A DNA stretch of 64,000 nucleotides from Flavobacterium cerinum. GTDB lineage: Bacteria; Bacteroidota; Bacteroidia; Flavobacteriales; Flavobacteriaceae. The DNA lies in NCBI RefSeq assembly GCF_004028155.1, contig NZ_SBII01000001.1:248001-312000 (forward strand). The letters run 5' to 3'. The notes beneath the pieces were generated by a model, which was given only the letters and a program-made list of their open reading frames with translations, was not told where the DNA came from and searched no databases. Positions 7,400 to 15,286 of the stretch are shown one piece after another. The position numbers and the translations under genes were made by a program. Each line of letters starts with the position of its first letter. The first letter of the stretch is position 1.

Positions 7400-8500
7400 T
7401 TACATAACATTCTTTTGTTTATTCGAGAAGCTGTCAGCCTGCATTTCAAGAAGTTCAATGGCTCTTTTCTTTTTGTAATTGTAGAGTTCCCTGTCTTCCC
7501 TTATCTCTCCATACACGTCATCATAGATGCCGGCATCGGTAGTACGCATTAATTCACGCTGGTAGTTATTCTGAGCCAGGTTTGTTTTAATAGCCATTTC
7601 GCTGTCTTCCAGCTTAAAGTCATATTCACCTTTTGGAGAAAGCAATTTGGCTATAATAGGCGATGTCTCTATAGCAAGGAACAGCAGCATTATAAAAAAC
7701 GATGGCAGCCATGGCAGTTTGTTAAGCGCATTAATTCGTGCCATAAGTCCATCAAAGCCATCAATAATAGGCTGGCTATCGATTACTTTTTTATCAAGAT
7801 CGGCCTGTAATGTCTCGCCTTGTTTCTCTTTAGCCGCGATCTTGTCTAGATTGGTTTTACGCAACGCTTCCAGTTCCAGTAGCGCTGCATCATGTTTCTG
7901 ACGCTTTTCATTATACACGGGCCCTTTGCCTAATTTCAGTGTGCCTTTTGTGCCTTCAGCTTCGGTAATATAGGTGCCGTATAGTTCGTTAACTTCTTTC
8001 TCTTTTTTGGTGATTGCCGATTTTAAGCTGTCAGTTTCTGCTTTGTTCTTAGCAAGATCTCCCTGAAAAAAATTGGCAACCTGCTTTTTGTTTGCCAGTG
8101 CCATATCGTTCTTTTCTTTAAGCAGCACGGTGTCGATCTCCTTTTGAAAAATTTTAATTTCAAGCGGTTTGGAGATAACAATAGCAATGATCATGGCTAA
8201 AAGAATACGCGGTGTAGCCTGAAGGAATTCCTGACCTATACGGTCTCTTTTTCGGATGGTAGAAACAATAAAACGGTCAAGGTTAAAAATAAGCAGCCCC
8301 CAAACCAGTCCAAAAAATGTAGCCATAAATACATTGTCGAAAACAGTGTAAAGAGCATAGCTCGCAGCTATCCAAGCCATAATTGCAGTAAAGAATACCG
8401 TGGCACCGATACCTGCATACTTGTTCTGTTCTCCATTCGAACAGCTGTAGATGAGGTCTTTATCTGCCCCCGAACAGATAATAAAAAAACGCTTTAACAT
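7400..8500 (-). CDS. DUF4407 family membrane protein
   Basis: The 366-residue protein has the DUF4407 layout: an N-terminal FFIICSGADKDLI segment, membrane helices at about residues 32-52, 58-75 and 96-112, a long charged coiled-coil loop (about 125-255, rich in K, E and D), and a further helix near 265-285 before a cytoplasmic helical tail. The NLDRFIV motif after the second helix is conserved. No function is established. It is transcribed alone; TATTTTTG (8533-8540, minus strand) about 32 nt upstream is a candidate -7 box. Confidence 0.8.
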   Translation of the reverse strand: MLKRFFIICSGADKDLIYSCSNGEQNKYAGIGATVFFTAIMAWIAASYALYTVFDNVFMATFFGLVWGLLIFNLDRFIVSTIRKRDRIGQEFLQATPRILLAMIIAIVISKPLEIKIFQKEIDTVLLKEKNDMALANKKQVANFFQGDLAKNKAETDSLKSAITKKEKEVNELYGTYITEAEGTKGTLKLGKGPVYNEKRQKHDAALLELEALRKTNLDKIAAKEKQGETLQADLDKKVIDSQPIIDGFDGLMARINALNKLPWLPSFFIMLLFLAIETSPIIAKLLSPKGEYDFKLEDSEMAIKTNLAQNNYQRELMRTTDAGIYDDVYGEIREDRELYNYKKKRAIELLEMQADSFSNKQKNVM

Positions 8501-8597
8501 AGTGATTTGATTTTTGATGATGATTGATGGTACAAAAATAACGCGTTTTTTAATAAAATGGTATAAAGTGCTGATATGTTTTCTTTTAGGTAAGAAA

Positions 8598-8619
8598 AAT
8601 CCGCCACGATGGGCGGATT
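8598..8619 (-). terminator. Terminator of the BlaI-M56-M56 operon
   Basis: AATCCGCC - ACGATG - GGCGGATT, followed on the minus strand by a T run. It lies 17 nt past the stop of the M56-TonB gene. Nearly the same hairpin recurs at 11695 and 13265. Confidence 0.85.
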
Positions 8620-8635
8620 AAAAAAGAGAAGTAGG

Positions 8636-9871
8636 TTATGCTTTTATATTAATTGTAATTGGAAGTGTATAGGAAGCTCTTATAGGGTTACCATTCATTG
8701 TTCCAGGCTGCCACTTATCTTTAATTGATTTAAGTACGCGCACCGCTTCGTCACCCAATCCATGTCCGGGATCTCTTAGTACTTTAATGTCAGACAGTGT
8801 TCCGTCTTTTTCTACCACAAACGATACATGGATCTTGGCAATTAGATCCTGATTTATTTCCGGGATATTAAAGTTAGTATTCACGTGTTTGTAAAATGCC
8901 GCTATCCCCCCCGGAAATTCGGGCTGGGTACTTAGTTTCTCTGAGGAATAAACAGAGCTATCTTCTTTTATCGGAGTAGTAGTTTCTACGTTGGTTGAAT
9001 TTGTATCCTGGTTTGGCTCATTGTTCCCAGAACATGAAATCAATAGTAGGGCACCGAAAACCGGAATTAATGTAATTTGCCTTGTTAGTATTTCAAAGCG
9101 GGGAGTTTTCTTTGTCATCATAATGAATCTTTTTTTTGTTATTGAAAAGTTTATGTTGCTTGCAAGATTAACAGTATGCCCAAAAGAGGCTTTTTGTAAT
9201 AATATATTTTGATAAGGAATAGCATCGCCATATAACGTTATTACTTTTTCATCGGCCAGGAATTCATGGTTAAGCTGTATGGCTTTTTTGTATGCATAAA
9301 GTAAAGGATTGAACCAGAAGAATACTTTCAGGGTTTCTATAAATAATATATCTAATGTGTGTTTCTGGTTTACGTGTGCCAGTTCATGGGTGTATAATTC
9401 TTCTTCGATGGTCCTGTTTTCATAGTCCTCTTTATTTAAAAAGATATACTGCAAGAATGTGTGAGGAAGTATTTTTTCATCAAGAAGCACAAGTTTAGCT
9501 GTTTCATGATCTATTATTTCGCCTGAAGCTGCCCGTTTTATAAATGCTCTTATGTTATGTATAAATCGTATTGCCAGTAAAAGGGTGATAGATCCATAAA
9601 TGCTCCATAATATGAATGGTAAATAATTCGCCGATGCTTCATTGTTTTCACTGTTTAACTTAAGAGAAGGCAGTGAAATAACAGATAGCGGCCGGGCAAA
9701 TACCTCATTATATAAAGGCAGTGTTATAAAAGGTAGTACTAATGAAAATACCAGGGCAAAAATCAGGAAGAACCTGTTAAATTGATGCATTTTTTCCCTT
9801 TCAAACAATAGGTAATACAAGCCCAATAAAACAGCCATAGTAATTGTCGATTTTAAAAGGAATTCAATCAT
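8636..9871 (-). CDS. M56 (BlaR1-like) membrane metallopeptidase with C-terminal TonB-type domain
   Basis: The 411-residue protein has N-terminal membrane helices (about residues 5-22, 33-52 and 84-105), then the zinc-protease motif HELAH at 162-166. A further helix near 265-280 is followed by a lipoprotein-like ISCSG. The periplasmic C-terminus (about 320-411) matches a TonB C-terminal domain: PGGIAAFYKHV, GTLSDIKVLRDPGHGLGDEA and KWQPGTMNGNPIRASYTLPI. BlaR1 proteins sense signals outside and cleave a BlaI repressor inside. Here the sensor domain is replaced by a TonB-like domain, a combination common in Bacteroidota. It is the third gene of an operon with BlaI and a second M56 protein. Confidence 0.85.
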   Translation of the reverse strand: MIEFLLKSTITMAVLLGLYYLLFEREKMHQFNRFFLIFALVFSLVLPFITLPLYNEVFARPLSVISLPSLKLNSENNEASANYLPFILWSIYGSITLLLAIRFIHNIRAFIKRAASGEIIDHETAKLVLLDEKILPHTFLQYIFLNKEDYENRTIEEELYTHELAHVNQKHTLDILFIETLKVFFWFNPLLYAYKKAIQLNHEFLADEKVITLYGDAIPYQNILLQKASFGHTVNLASNINFSITKKRFIMMTKKTPRFEILTRQITLIPVFGALLLISCSGNNEPNQDTNSTNVETTTPIKEDSSVYSSEKLSTQPEFPGGIAAFYKHVNTNFNIPEINQDLIAKIHVSFVVEKDGTLSDIKVLRDPGHGLGDEAVRVLKSIKDKWQPGTMNGNPIRASYTLPITINIKA

Positions 9872-9903
9872 GATCTGTTCTTTTAAAATGGTTATCTATG
9901 GAG

Positions 9904-11232
9904 TTAACAATCTGTATTTGCAGGCTTATAGCGAGCCAGTTCTTTATATTCTATTGGTTTAGGCCATTGGAGGCTGTTGTATTGATTTTCGAAACCTTTT
10001 TTTGTATAAAGAAAAACCTGCGGTTTAGCATAATTGTTATTTACTTCACGGTAAACAAAATCGTTACCGGAATAGGAAGTAAGGTCTGCAGGGTTAAAGC
10101 TATCCAGGTCAGATTTTTCTATTTTTCTGTTGTCTACCCAAATACTCATATTCGCGTCATTTTTCCACTCATTCCATTGTTTTAATGAGGGATGATTTCC
10201 TTCAGATGATTGTGGAGGAGCAGGTAGATTTTTCTTTTCGGTTTCAGTGAAATCATTATATTTTTTAACTTTTACATCGCCATTTGAGGCAGTGTAACTA
10301 AAGTTTGTATTTTTATAATAATTCGCTTTACTTATTGTTTCAGGATTATTATTCTCTGTATTTATTGTTTTTAATGCTGATATAAATAAAAGGCCAATTA
10401 CTACTACGGGTATAAGTACTGCTTTTAAGATGGTCGACTTAGTTTTTGAGGTGGATTTAGTCATCATAAGTAATCGTTTTTTGGTTAATGAAAAATTCAG
10501 ATTGCTTGCAAGGTAAAATGGGTTGCCGATTGCTGCTTTCTCCAATAAAAGTTGTTGGTAGAAAACAGCATTATCAAAAGAACTAACAACTTTTTCATCG
10601 GCAAGGAATTCATGATTAAGCTGTATTGCTTTTTTATAGAAATACAATAATGGATTAAACCAGAAGACTGTTTTTAGTATTTCAATGAATAGTATGTCTA
10701 TAGTATGCTTTTGTTTTACGTGGGTTAGCTCATGTGCGTATAATTCATTTTCAATAGCATTCGCTTCATAATCCTCTATGTTTATAAAAATATAACTAAG
10801 GAAAGTATGTGGGAGAACTTTTTCAGGAATGAGAACTAATGTTGCCGGACCATATTTTAGTAAAGGGTTTTTATTTCTCTTTTTTATAAAATGATTTATA
10901 TTTATAATAAATCTAACAAGCAGTAAAATTGTTATTAAGCTATATAGTGACCATGTTGTAATAGCGATATAGTTTGTTGATGTTTCCGCTACTATAGTTA
11001 GTTGAGACGGCACAGTAGCTTTTTCTAAAATCATACCAGTCGCTGCAATTGGATTTATCACGTCATTAGGCTCAATTTCGATAGTGACAAAAGGAACTGT
11101 TAGTGAGAAAGCTAATGCAAACAACAGATAGAATCTGTTAAACCGGTGCATTTTCTCCCTTTCCAGGAAGAGACGGTATATGGCAAGCAATACCATCAGG
11201 CACAGTGATGATTTCAAAAGAAATTCCATCAT
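9904..11232 (-). CDS. M56 (BlaR1-like) membrane metallopeptidase
   Basis: The 442-residue paralogue of the next gene shares its N-terminal membrane region and zinc motif: HELTH at 167-171, in the same YxHELxHVxQKHTxD context. A later membrane helix (about residues 270-288) is followed by a periplasmic tail of about 150 residues that lacks the TonB signature and has no domain I recognise. Its start overlaps the end of the BlaI gene by 4 nt, so the two are translationally coupled. By analogy to BlaR1 and MecR1 it probably cleaves or inactivates the co-encoded repressor on a signal; the signal is unknown, and no beta-lactamase gene is adjacent. Confidence 0.85.
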   Translation of the reverse strand: MMEFLLKSSLCLMVLLAIYRLFLEREKMHRFNRFYLLFALAFSLTVPFVTIEIEPNDVINPIAATGMILEKATVPSQLTIVAETSTNYIAITTWSLYSLITILLLVRFIININHFIKKRNKNPLLKYGPATLVLIPEKVLPHTFLSYIFINIEDYEANAIENELYAHELTHVKQKHTIDILFIEILKTVFWFNPLLYFYKKAIQLNHEFLADEKVVSSFDNAVFYQQLLLEKAAIGNPFYLASNLNFSLTKKRLLMMTKSTSKTKSTILKAVLIPVVVIGLLFISALKTINTENNNPETISKANYYKNTNFSYTASNGDVKVKKYNDFTETEKKNLPAPPQSSEGNHPSLKQWNEWKNDANMSIWVDNRKIEKSDLDSFNPADLTSYSGNDFVYREVNNNYAKPQVFLYTKKGFENQYNSLQWPKPIEYKELARYKPANTDC

Positions 11233-11600
11233 TTTTTCTTTTTTTGGATCTCCTTGTCGATGATTTTTTTGAGTTCTTCCAGTTCTGCGGATGACATATT
11301 GGTTTCCTGAGTAAAGAAGGAAGCAAATTGTGATGCCGAGTTGTTGAAGAAACTTTTTATCATTCCGTTTACCTGTTTAGAGAAATAATCTGATTTTTCT
11401 ACTAAAGGAAAGTACTCTCTCGATTTACCATATTCTTTATAGCCAACAAACCCTTTATCGGTCATTCTTTTTAAAAGTGTGGCTACAGTTGTGGTTGCAG
11501 GTTTCGGGTCTGGAAATAAATCCAGCAGGTCTTTCATGAATGCCTTTTCCTGTTTCCACAGAAATTGCATTAGCTGTTCTTCGGTTTTTGTAAGTTGCAT
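11229..11600 (-). CDS. BlaI/MecI/CopY family transcriptional repressor
   Basis: The 123-residue protein opens with the BlaI winged helix: LTKTEEQLMQFLWKQEKAFM, then TTTVATLLKRMTDKGFVGY and a wing with REYFPLV. A dimerisation helix region follows (FFNNSASQFASFF) and a lysine-rich tail. In BlaI the repressor is cleaved between these two parts by the partner M56 protease. It is the first gene of the operon. A palindrome (11623-11636) overlapping a TAnnTTTG box lies 23 nt upstream, which fits autorepression. Confidence 0.9.
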   Translation of the reverse strand: MQLTKTEEQLMQFLWKQEKAFMKDLLDLFPDPKPATTTVATLLKRMTDKGFVGYKEYGKSREYFPLVEKSDYFSKQVNGMIKSFFNNSASQFASFFTQETNMSSAELEELKKIIDKEIQKKKK

Positions 11601-11622
11601 GCTCTACAATATTAGAATTGTT

Positions 11623-11636
11623 TCTACAAATGTAGA
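11623..11636. promoter_or_regulatory. Probable BlaI operator
   Basis: TCTACA-AA-TGTAGA is a perfect 6-bp inverted repeat with a 2-nt spacer. Known BlaI/MecI operators have TACA/TGTA half sites of this kind. It overlaps the -7 promoter box on the minus strand, so bound repressor would block RNA polymerase. A further TCTACA half site lies at 11603-11608. Confidence 0.6.
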
Positions 11637-11656
11637 GTTAAAAATAACATGTGCAA
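11627..11656 (-). promoter_or_regulatory. Promoter of the BlaI-M56-M56 operon
   Basis: Read on the minus strand: TTG (11654-11656), a 19-nt spacer, then TACATTTG (11627-11634). This matches the Flavobacterium -33/-7 promoter consensus. The -7 box lies inside the BlaI-type palindrome. Confidence 0.7.
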
Positions 11657-11689
11657 CTTTTTAGTAAAAAATTTTATAAATATAAATAA

Positions 11690-11710
11690 AAAAACCGCCA
11701 CTAAGGGCGG
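11690..11710 (-). terminator. Terminator after the sigma/anti-sigma pair
   Basis: CCGCC - ACTAAG - GGCGG hairpin followed on the minus strand by a run of T. It lies about 60 nt past the stop of the gene at 11770. It resembles the hairpins at 8598 and 13265. Confidence 0.75.
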
Positions 11711-11769
11711 AGTAACTAACTGGTATTAGGTTGTTTATTTGGGTTTTTTTATAGGTTTTGTGTCTGTTT

Positions 11770-12594
11770 TCAGTTTTCGAATGAAATTTTCAGCGTATCG
11801 TTTTTAGGTGTTTTAGCTTCCTTAGTTTCTAAAATTTTATTTTTTTCGCCTATTAATAGCGTCTCCCCGCTAGTGTAATATCGTTTTAGAGTTATACCAT
11901 TCAATACCGTATCCTGATTTTGAATATTAAAATTACTTGTAGGTATTTGTATCACCTTCCTGAATATTTTATGTCCCGGAGCTCTAACAATAATCATAGT
12001 ACCCGATGCATTTTTATTGTTTTCTAATGCTTTTAAAGTAAGCTCGTCAAACTGGTTTTTTGAGATCTTGTCTTTTGTTGTTATTATTATACGTCCTGGC
12101 GAAGTTGTTGTTGTAATAAGAGGGGTAATAACAGTAGTGCGGCTTTTCATGATACTGTCTGTTTCTGGCGATAGTATAGCAGTAAAAGCTTTAAAATGTA
12201 TTGCCTTAACAGTTTCAGGTTTAATTTTCTTTCTCTTTACAGTGTCATTCGCATTCTGCTGCACACTTTGTAATTCTTTTTGGTGTGTGGTAACTGGTAT
12301 AGTACGGATTATGTTCTCTGTTTTTTTAATAGGTAAGTTCTGTTCTACAATCTGTTTAATAGGGGCTGTATGCTCTTTTTTAGGTGTAAAAACATTATAA
12401 GCTATGCCAACGATCACAAGTGCAGCAACAATAACACTAACTTTTATAAATAACACTAAAGAATTAGGCTTCGGTTTTTGTTGTATTTTAGTATCAAGTC
12501 CGCATTCTATTTTTTCCCAAAGCGAATCGCTCGGTACTTCGTTAAATACCTGCTTTTGGTTTTTAAAAAAAGTATAGAGTTCTTTATCTTCCAT
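11770..12594 (-). CDS. Probable anti-sigma factor / single-pass membrane protein
   Basis: The 274-residue protein has a cytoplasmic N-terminus (residues 1-45, with FFKNQKQVFNEVPSDSLWEKIE), one membrane helix at about 46-68, and a periplasmic tail rich in Thr, Ile and Lys. It overlaps the ECF sigma gene upstream by 11 nt, the usual arrangement for a sigma factor and its membrane-bound inhibitor. The PSDSLWEKIE segment resembles the N-terminus of other Bacteroidota proteins encoded beside ECF sigma factors. No ZAS/HxxxCxxC zinc motif is seen, and the tail has no domain I recognise. The anti-sigma role rests mainly on gene order. Confidence 0.6.
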   Translation of the reverse strand: MEDKELYTFFKNQKQVFNEVPSDSLWEKIECGLDTKIQQKPKPNSLVLFIKVSVIVAALVIVGIAYNVFTPKKEHTAPIKQIVEQNLPIKKTENIIRTIPVTTHQKELQSVQQNANDTVKRKKIKPETVKAIHFKAFTAILSPETDSIMKSRTTVITPLITTTTSPGRIIITTKDKISKNQFDELTLKALENNKNASGTMIIVRAPGHKIFRKVIQIPTSNFNIQNQDTVLNGITLKRYYTSGETLLIGEKNKILETKEAKTPKNDTLKISFEN

Positions 12595-13132
12595 GATTTA
12601 CTGTATTAAAGTTAGCCGAACTAAAAAAAGTTCTTTTCAATTTCTCTTTGGCATAATGCAATTGTGATTTCGATGTTCCTTCAGAAACACCTAACTGTTT
12701 GGCTATCTCGCTATGCTTGTATCCTTCTATGGCATAGAGATTAAAAACAATCCGTGCGCCTTCGGGTAAGGTTTTAAGCATTGCTTCGATATCATTATTA
12801 TACGCATCTGTCAAACCCTCATCTCTAGTTGATAGCTGTACATCATCATGAGATACTTCAAGGTTAAAGCGGGTTTTCTTCCGCAGTTCCATCAGGCAGC
12901 TGTTAACCGCTATTTTTAAAATCCATCCTTCAAAGCTACCTTCCGTTTTGTATTGTTCTATCTTTTGAAAAACCAAAATAAAAGTATTCATTGCTACTTC
13001 TTCTGCCCGTTCTCTGTCTTTCATGTAGCGTTTGCATATGCCCATAACTTTAGTGCCATAGTTTTTATACACCTGGTGCTGAGCTAATCGATCCTGTTTC
13101 AGGCATCCTGAAATGAGTTCTTTATCGGTCAT
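12584..13132 (-). CDS. ECF-type RNA polymerase sigma factor
   Basis: The 182-residue protein has sigma region 2 (about residues 15-90; RAEEVAMNTFILVFQKIEQY and GSFEGWILKIAVNSCLMELR) and region 4 (about 115-170; LPEGARIVFNLYAIEGYKHSE, then IAKQLGVSEGTSKSQLHYAK). It lacks regions 1 and 3, as expected of extracytoplasmic-function factors. The next gene overlaps it by 11 nt and probably encodes its membrane anti-sigma factor. The regulon cannot be deduced from the sequence here. Confidence 0.9.
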   Translation of the reverse strand: MTDKELISGCLKQDRLAQHQVYKNYGTKVMGICKRYMKDRERAEEVAMNTFILVFQKIEQYKTEGSFEGWILKIAVNSCLMELRKKTRFNLEVSHDDVQLSTRDEGLTDAYNNDIEAMLKTLPEGARIVFNLYAIEGYKHSEIAKQLGVSEGTSKSQLHYAKEKLKRTFFSSANFNTVNHGR

Positions 13133-13260
13133 TAATTAATTTTAGACGTGTGTTTTATCAAATATGCAAATGGTTCTGTTTCCTAACAAGTTGTTTAAAA
13201 TGAAATAGGGTATTTATAGTAAAGATGCAGATTAAGTAGTAGATGGTTGGAACGGGTACA

Positions 13261-13285
13261 AAAAAATCCGCCACATGGGCGGATT
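13261..13285 (-). terminator. Terminator of the M20 dipeptidase gene
   Basis: AATCCGCC - ACATG - GGCGGATT is an 8-bp stem with a T run on the minus strand. It is 20 nt past the dipeptidase stop and closely resembles the hairpin at 8598. Confidence 0.85.
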
Positions 13286-13304
13286 AATATCATAAAGCCT
13301 AAAA

Positions 13305-14693
13305 TTATTTAGACATCTCTGTAAAATATTTGTAGAATAATGGGATAGTTTCAATCCCTTTCAGGTAGTTGAATATACCAAAATGTTCGTTAGGGGAGTG
13401 GATGGCATCACTATCAAGACCAAAGCCCATCATGATGGTTTTGCTTTTCAATTCTTTTTCGAATAGGGCTACGATAGGAATACTGCCTCCTGAACGCACA
13501 GGGATTGGTTTGATGCCAAAGCTTTCTTCATAAGCACTGGCAGCAGCACGGTAACCAATACTGTCAATAGGAGTTACATAAGCCTGACCTCCGTGATGAG
13601 GTTTTACTTTTACAGTAACGCCTTTAGGAGCGATACTTTCAAAGTGTTTTGTGAACAGTTCGGTAATTTCGTTCCATTCCTGATCCGGAACAAGGCGCAT
13701 CGATATTTTAGCAAATGCTTTACTTGCAATAACTGTTTTAGCACCTTCACCTGTATAACCACCCCAAATGCCATTTACGTCAAGCGTAGGACGGATAGAG
13801 TTTCTTTCGTTTGTTGTGTAAGTAGCTTCACCATATACGTCTTCGATATCAAGAGCTTTTTTATAAGCATCAAGTGAAAACGGAGCTTTAGCCATTTCAT
13901 CTCTTTCTTCACGGGAAAGTTCTTCAACCCTGTCATAGAATCCAGGAATGGTAATATGATTATTTTCGTCATGTAGCGAAGCAATCATTTTAGCCAGTAT
14001 GTTTATAGGATTTGCCACAGCACCACCATATAAACCTGAGTGTAGGTCACGATTTGGTCCTGTAACTTCAACCTCTACATAGCTAAGACCTCTTAGTCCT
14101 GTAGTAATAGAAGGCTGGGTATTAGATATCATTCCTGTATCGGAGATAAGGATAACATCATTTTTAAGTTTTTCCTGGTTGCGTTCTACAAACCATGCAA
14201 GGCTTGGTGATCCTACTTCTTCTTCACCTTCAATCATAAACTTCACGTTACATGGTAAAGTGTTGTTTTTAACCATGTACTCCAGTGCTTTTACGTGCAT
14301 GTACATCTGACCTTTATCATCACAGGCACCACGGGCAAATATGGCACCGTCCGGGTGAAGCTCGGTTTTTTTGATAACCGGTTCAAAAGGAGGGGAAGTC
14401 CATAGTTCTATTGGATCGGCAGGCTGAACATCATAATGTCCATATACTAATATAGTAGGCAGGTTTTTGTCTATTGTTTTTTCTGCATATACAATAGGGT
14501 AGCCCGGAGTTTCGCAAATTTCAACGAAATCGCATCCAGCTTTTTCTAAACTTGCTTTTACAGCGTCGGCAGTATTAATTACATCTTGTGAATAAGCACT
14601 GTCGGCACTTACAGATGGTATTTTTAACAGTTCAATTAGTTCATTTATAAATCTGTCCTTGTTTTCCTGGACATAGTTTTTTATGTTATCCAT
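13305..14693 (-). CDS. M20 family dipeptidase
   Basis: The 462-residue zinc peptidase hydrolyses dipeptides or short peptides in the cytoplasm (carnosinase/CNDP type). Metal-site motifs are in order: LVYGHYDVQPAD (about residue 84), ARGACDDKGQ (about 120), IEGEEEVGSP with the catalytic glutamate pair (about 155), LISDTGM (about 183) and the C-terminal HSPNEHFG histidine. The dimerisation lid lies between, with TGPNRDLHSGLYGG. Length fits the family. TAGTTTTG (14722-14729, minus strand) upstream of the start is a candidate -7 box. It stands alone between terminators. Confidence 0.9.
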   Translation of the reverse strand: MDNIKNYVQENKDRFINELIELLKIPSVSADSAYSQDVINTADAVKASLEKAGCDFVEICETPGYPIVYAEKTIDKNLPTILVYGHYDVQPADPIELWTSPPFEPVIKKTELHPDGAIFARGACDDKGQMYMHVKALEYMVKNNTLPCNVKFMIEGEEEVGSPSLAWFVERNQEKLKNDVILISDTGMISNTQPSITTGLRGLSYVEVEVTGPNRDLHSGLYGGAVANPINILAKMIASLHDENNHITIPGFYDRVEELSREERDEMAKAPFSLDAYKKALDIEDVYGEATYTTNERNSIRPTLDVNGIWGGYTGEGAKTVIASKAFAKISMRLVPDQEWNEITELFTKHFESIAPKGVTVKVKPHHGGQAYVTPIDSIGYRAAASAYEESFGIKPIPVRSGGSIPIVALFEKELKSKTIMMGFGLDSDAIHSPNEHFGIFNYLKGIETIPLFYKYFTEMSK

Positions 14694-14765
14694 TCTAAAT
14701 TAATGATATACGGTTGTAGGTCAAAACTACGAAAAAATTAAGTGCAAAAAAATTGAATTTTTTCT

Positions 14766-14794
14766 TTGATGATAAGAAAACATGCGTATATTTG
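14766..14794 (+). promoter_or_regulatory. Promoter of tRNA-Leu copy 1
   Basis: TTG (14766-14768), 18-nt spacer, TATATTTG (14787-14794). A perfect match to the Flavobacterium consensus, 44 nt before the tRNA. Confidence 0.75.
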
Positions 14795-14838
14795 CACCCG
14801 TATTAATGAAACGAATATATCAGTTTTATTATCGACCT

Positions 14839-14920
14839 GCGGGTGTGGTGAAATTGGTAGACACGCCAGACTTAGGATCTGGTGCCTCACGGTGTGAAGG
14901 TTCGAGTCCTTTCACCCGCA
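14839..14920 (+). tRNA. tRNA-Leu (anticodon UAG), copy 1
   Basis: 82-nt class II tRNA. The acceptor stem GCGGGTG pairs with CACCCGC, with discriminator A. The anticodon loop CTTAGGA lies between CCAGA and TCTGG, giving TAG. It has a long variable arm and a TTCGAGTCC T loop. CCA is not encoded. Identical to the copy at 15096. Confidence 0.97.
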
Positions 14921-14926
14921 CAACTT

Positions 14927-14955
14927 AAAAGCCTCTGATGTCTCAGAGGCTTTTT
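14927..14955 (+). terminator. Terminator of tRNA-Leu copy 1
   Basis: GCCTCTGA - TGTC - TCAGAGGC followed by five T. Begins 6 nt after the tRNA. Confidence 0.9.
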
Positions 14956-15024
14956 CTATTATATCCCCTCAATATTCGCTAATAATTTTTTTACTTTTTT
15001 GAGATAATTCAGCCTTTGTTTGCT

Positions 15025-15053
15025 TTGAAATTACAAAAGTAGTTGTATATTTG
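15025..15053 (+). promoter_or_regulatory. Promoter of tRNA-Leu copy 2
   Basis: TTG (15025-15027), 18-nt spacer, TATATTTG (15046-15053). The same geometry as copy 1, so each tRNA has its own promoter. Confidence 0.75.
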
Positions 15054-15095
15054 CACTCTCATAATGAAACAAATTATCGGTTTTATTATCTGCCT

Positions 15096-15177
15096 GCGGG
15101 TGTGGTGAAATTGGTAGACACGCCAGACTTAGGATCTGGTGCCTCACGGTGTGAAGGTTCGAGTCCTTTCACCCGCA
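15096..15177 (+). tRNA. tRNA-Leu (anticodon UAG), copy 2
   Basis: Identical over all 82 nt to the copy at 14839, 257 nt downstream of it. Same stems, UAG anticodon, no encoded CCA. The pair is a tandem duplication in which promoter, tRNA and terminator were all duplicated while the spacers diverged. Confidence 0.97.
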
Positions 15178-15183
15178 CAACTC

Positions 15184-15213
15184 AAAAGCCTCTGATGTCT
15201 CAGAGGCTTTTTT
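15184..15213 (+). terminator. Terminator of tRNA-Leu copy 2
   Basis: Same GCCTCTGA / TCAGAGGC hairpin as copy 1, followed by six T. Confidence 0.9.
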
Positions 15214-15286
15214 ATTCCCTGATTTTTTTAAAGTGTTTTGCTGTAACCTTGTATAATTTGTATCTTCAGGATTAAAATTATACAAT

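Noticed and set aside
9898..10185. Plus-strand 95-codon frame opposite the M56 gene
   Set aside because: It lies inside a well-supported gene and shows no recognisable domain or start signal.
14839..15177. Direct repeats resembling a CRISPR array or attachment sites
   Set aside because: The repeats are full tRNA-Leu genes with their own promoters; there is no spacer series, integrase or cas gene.
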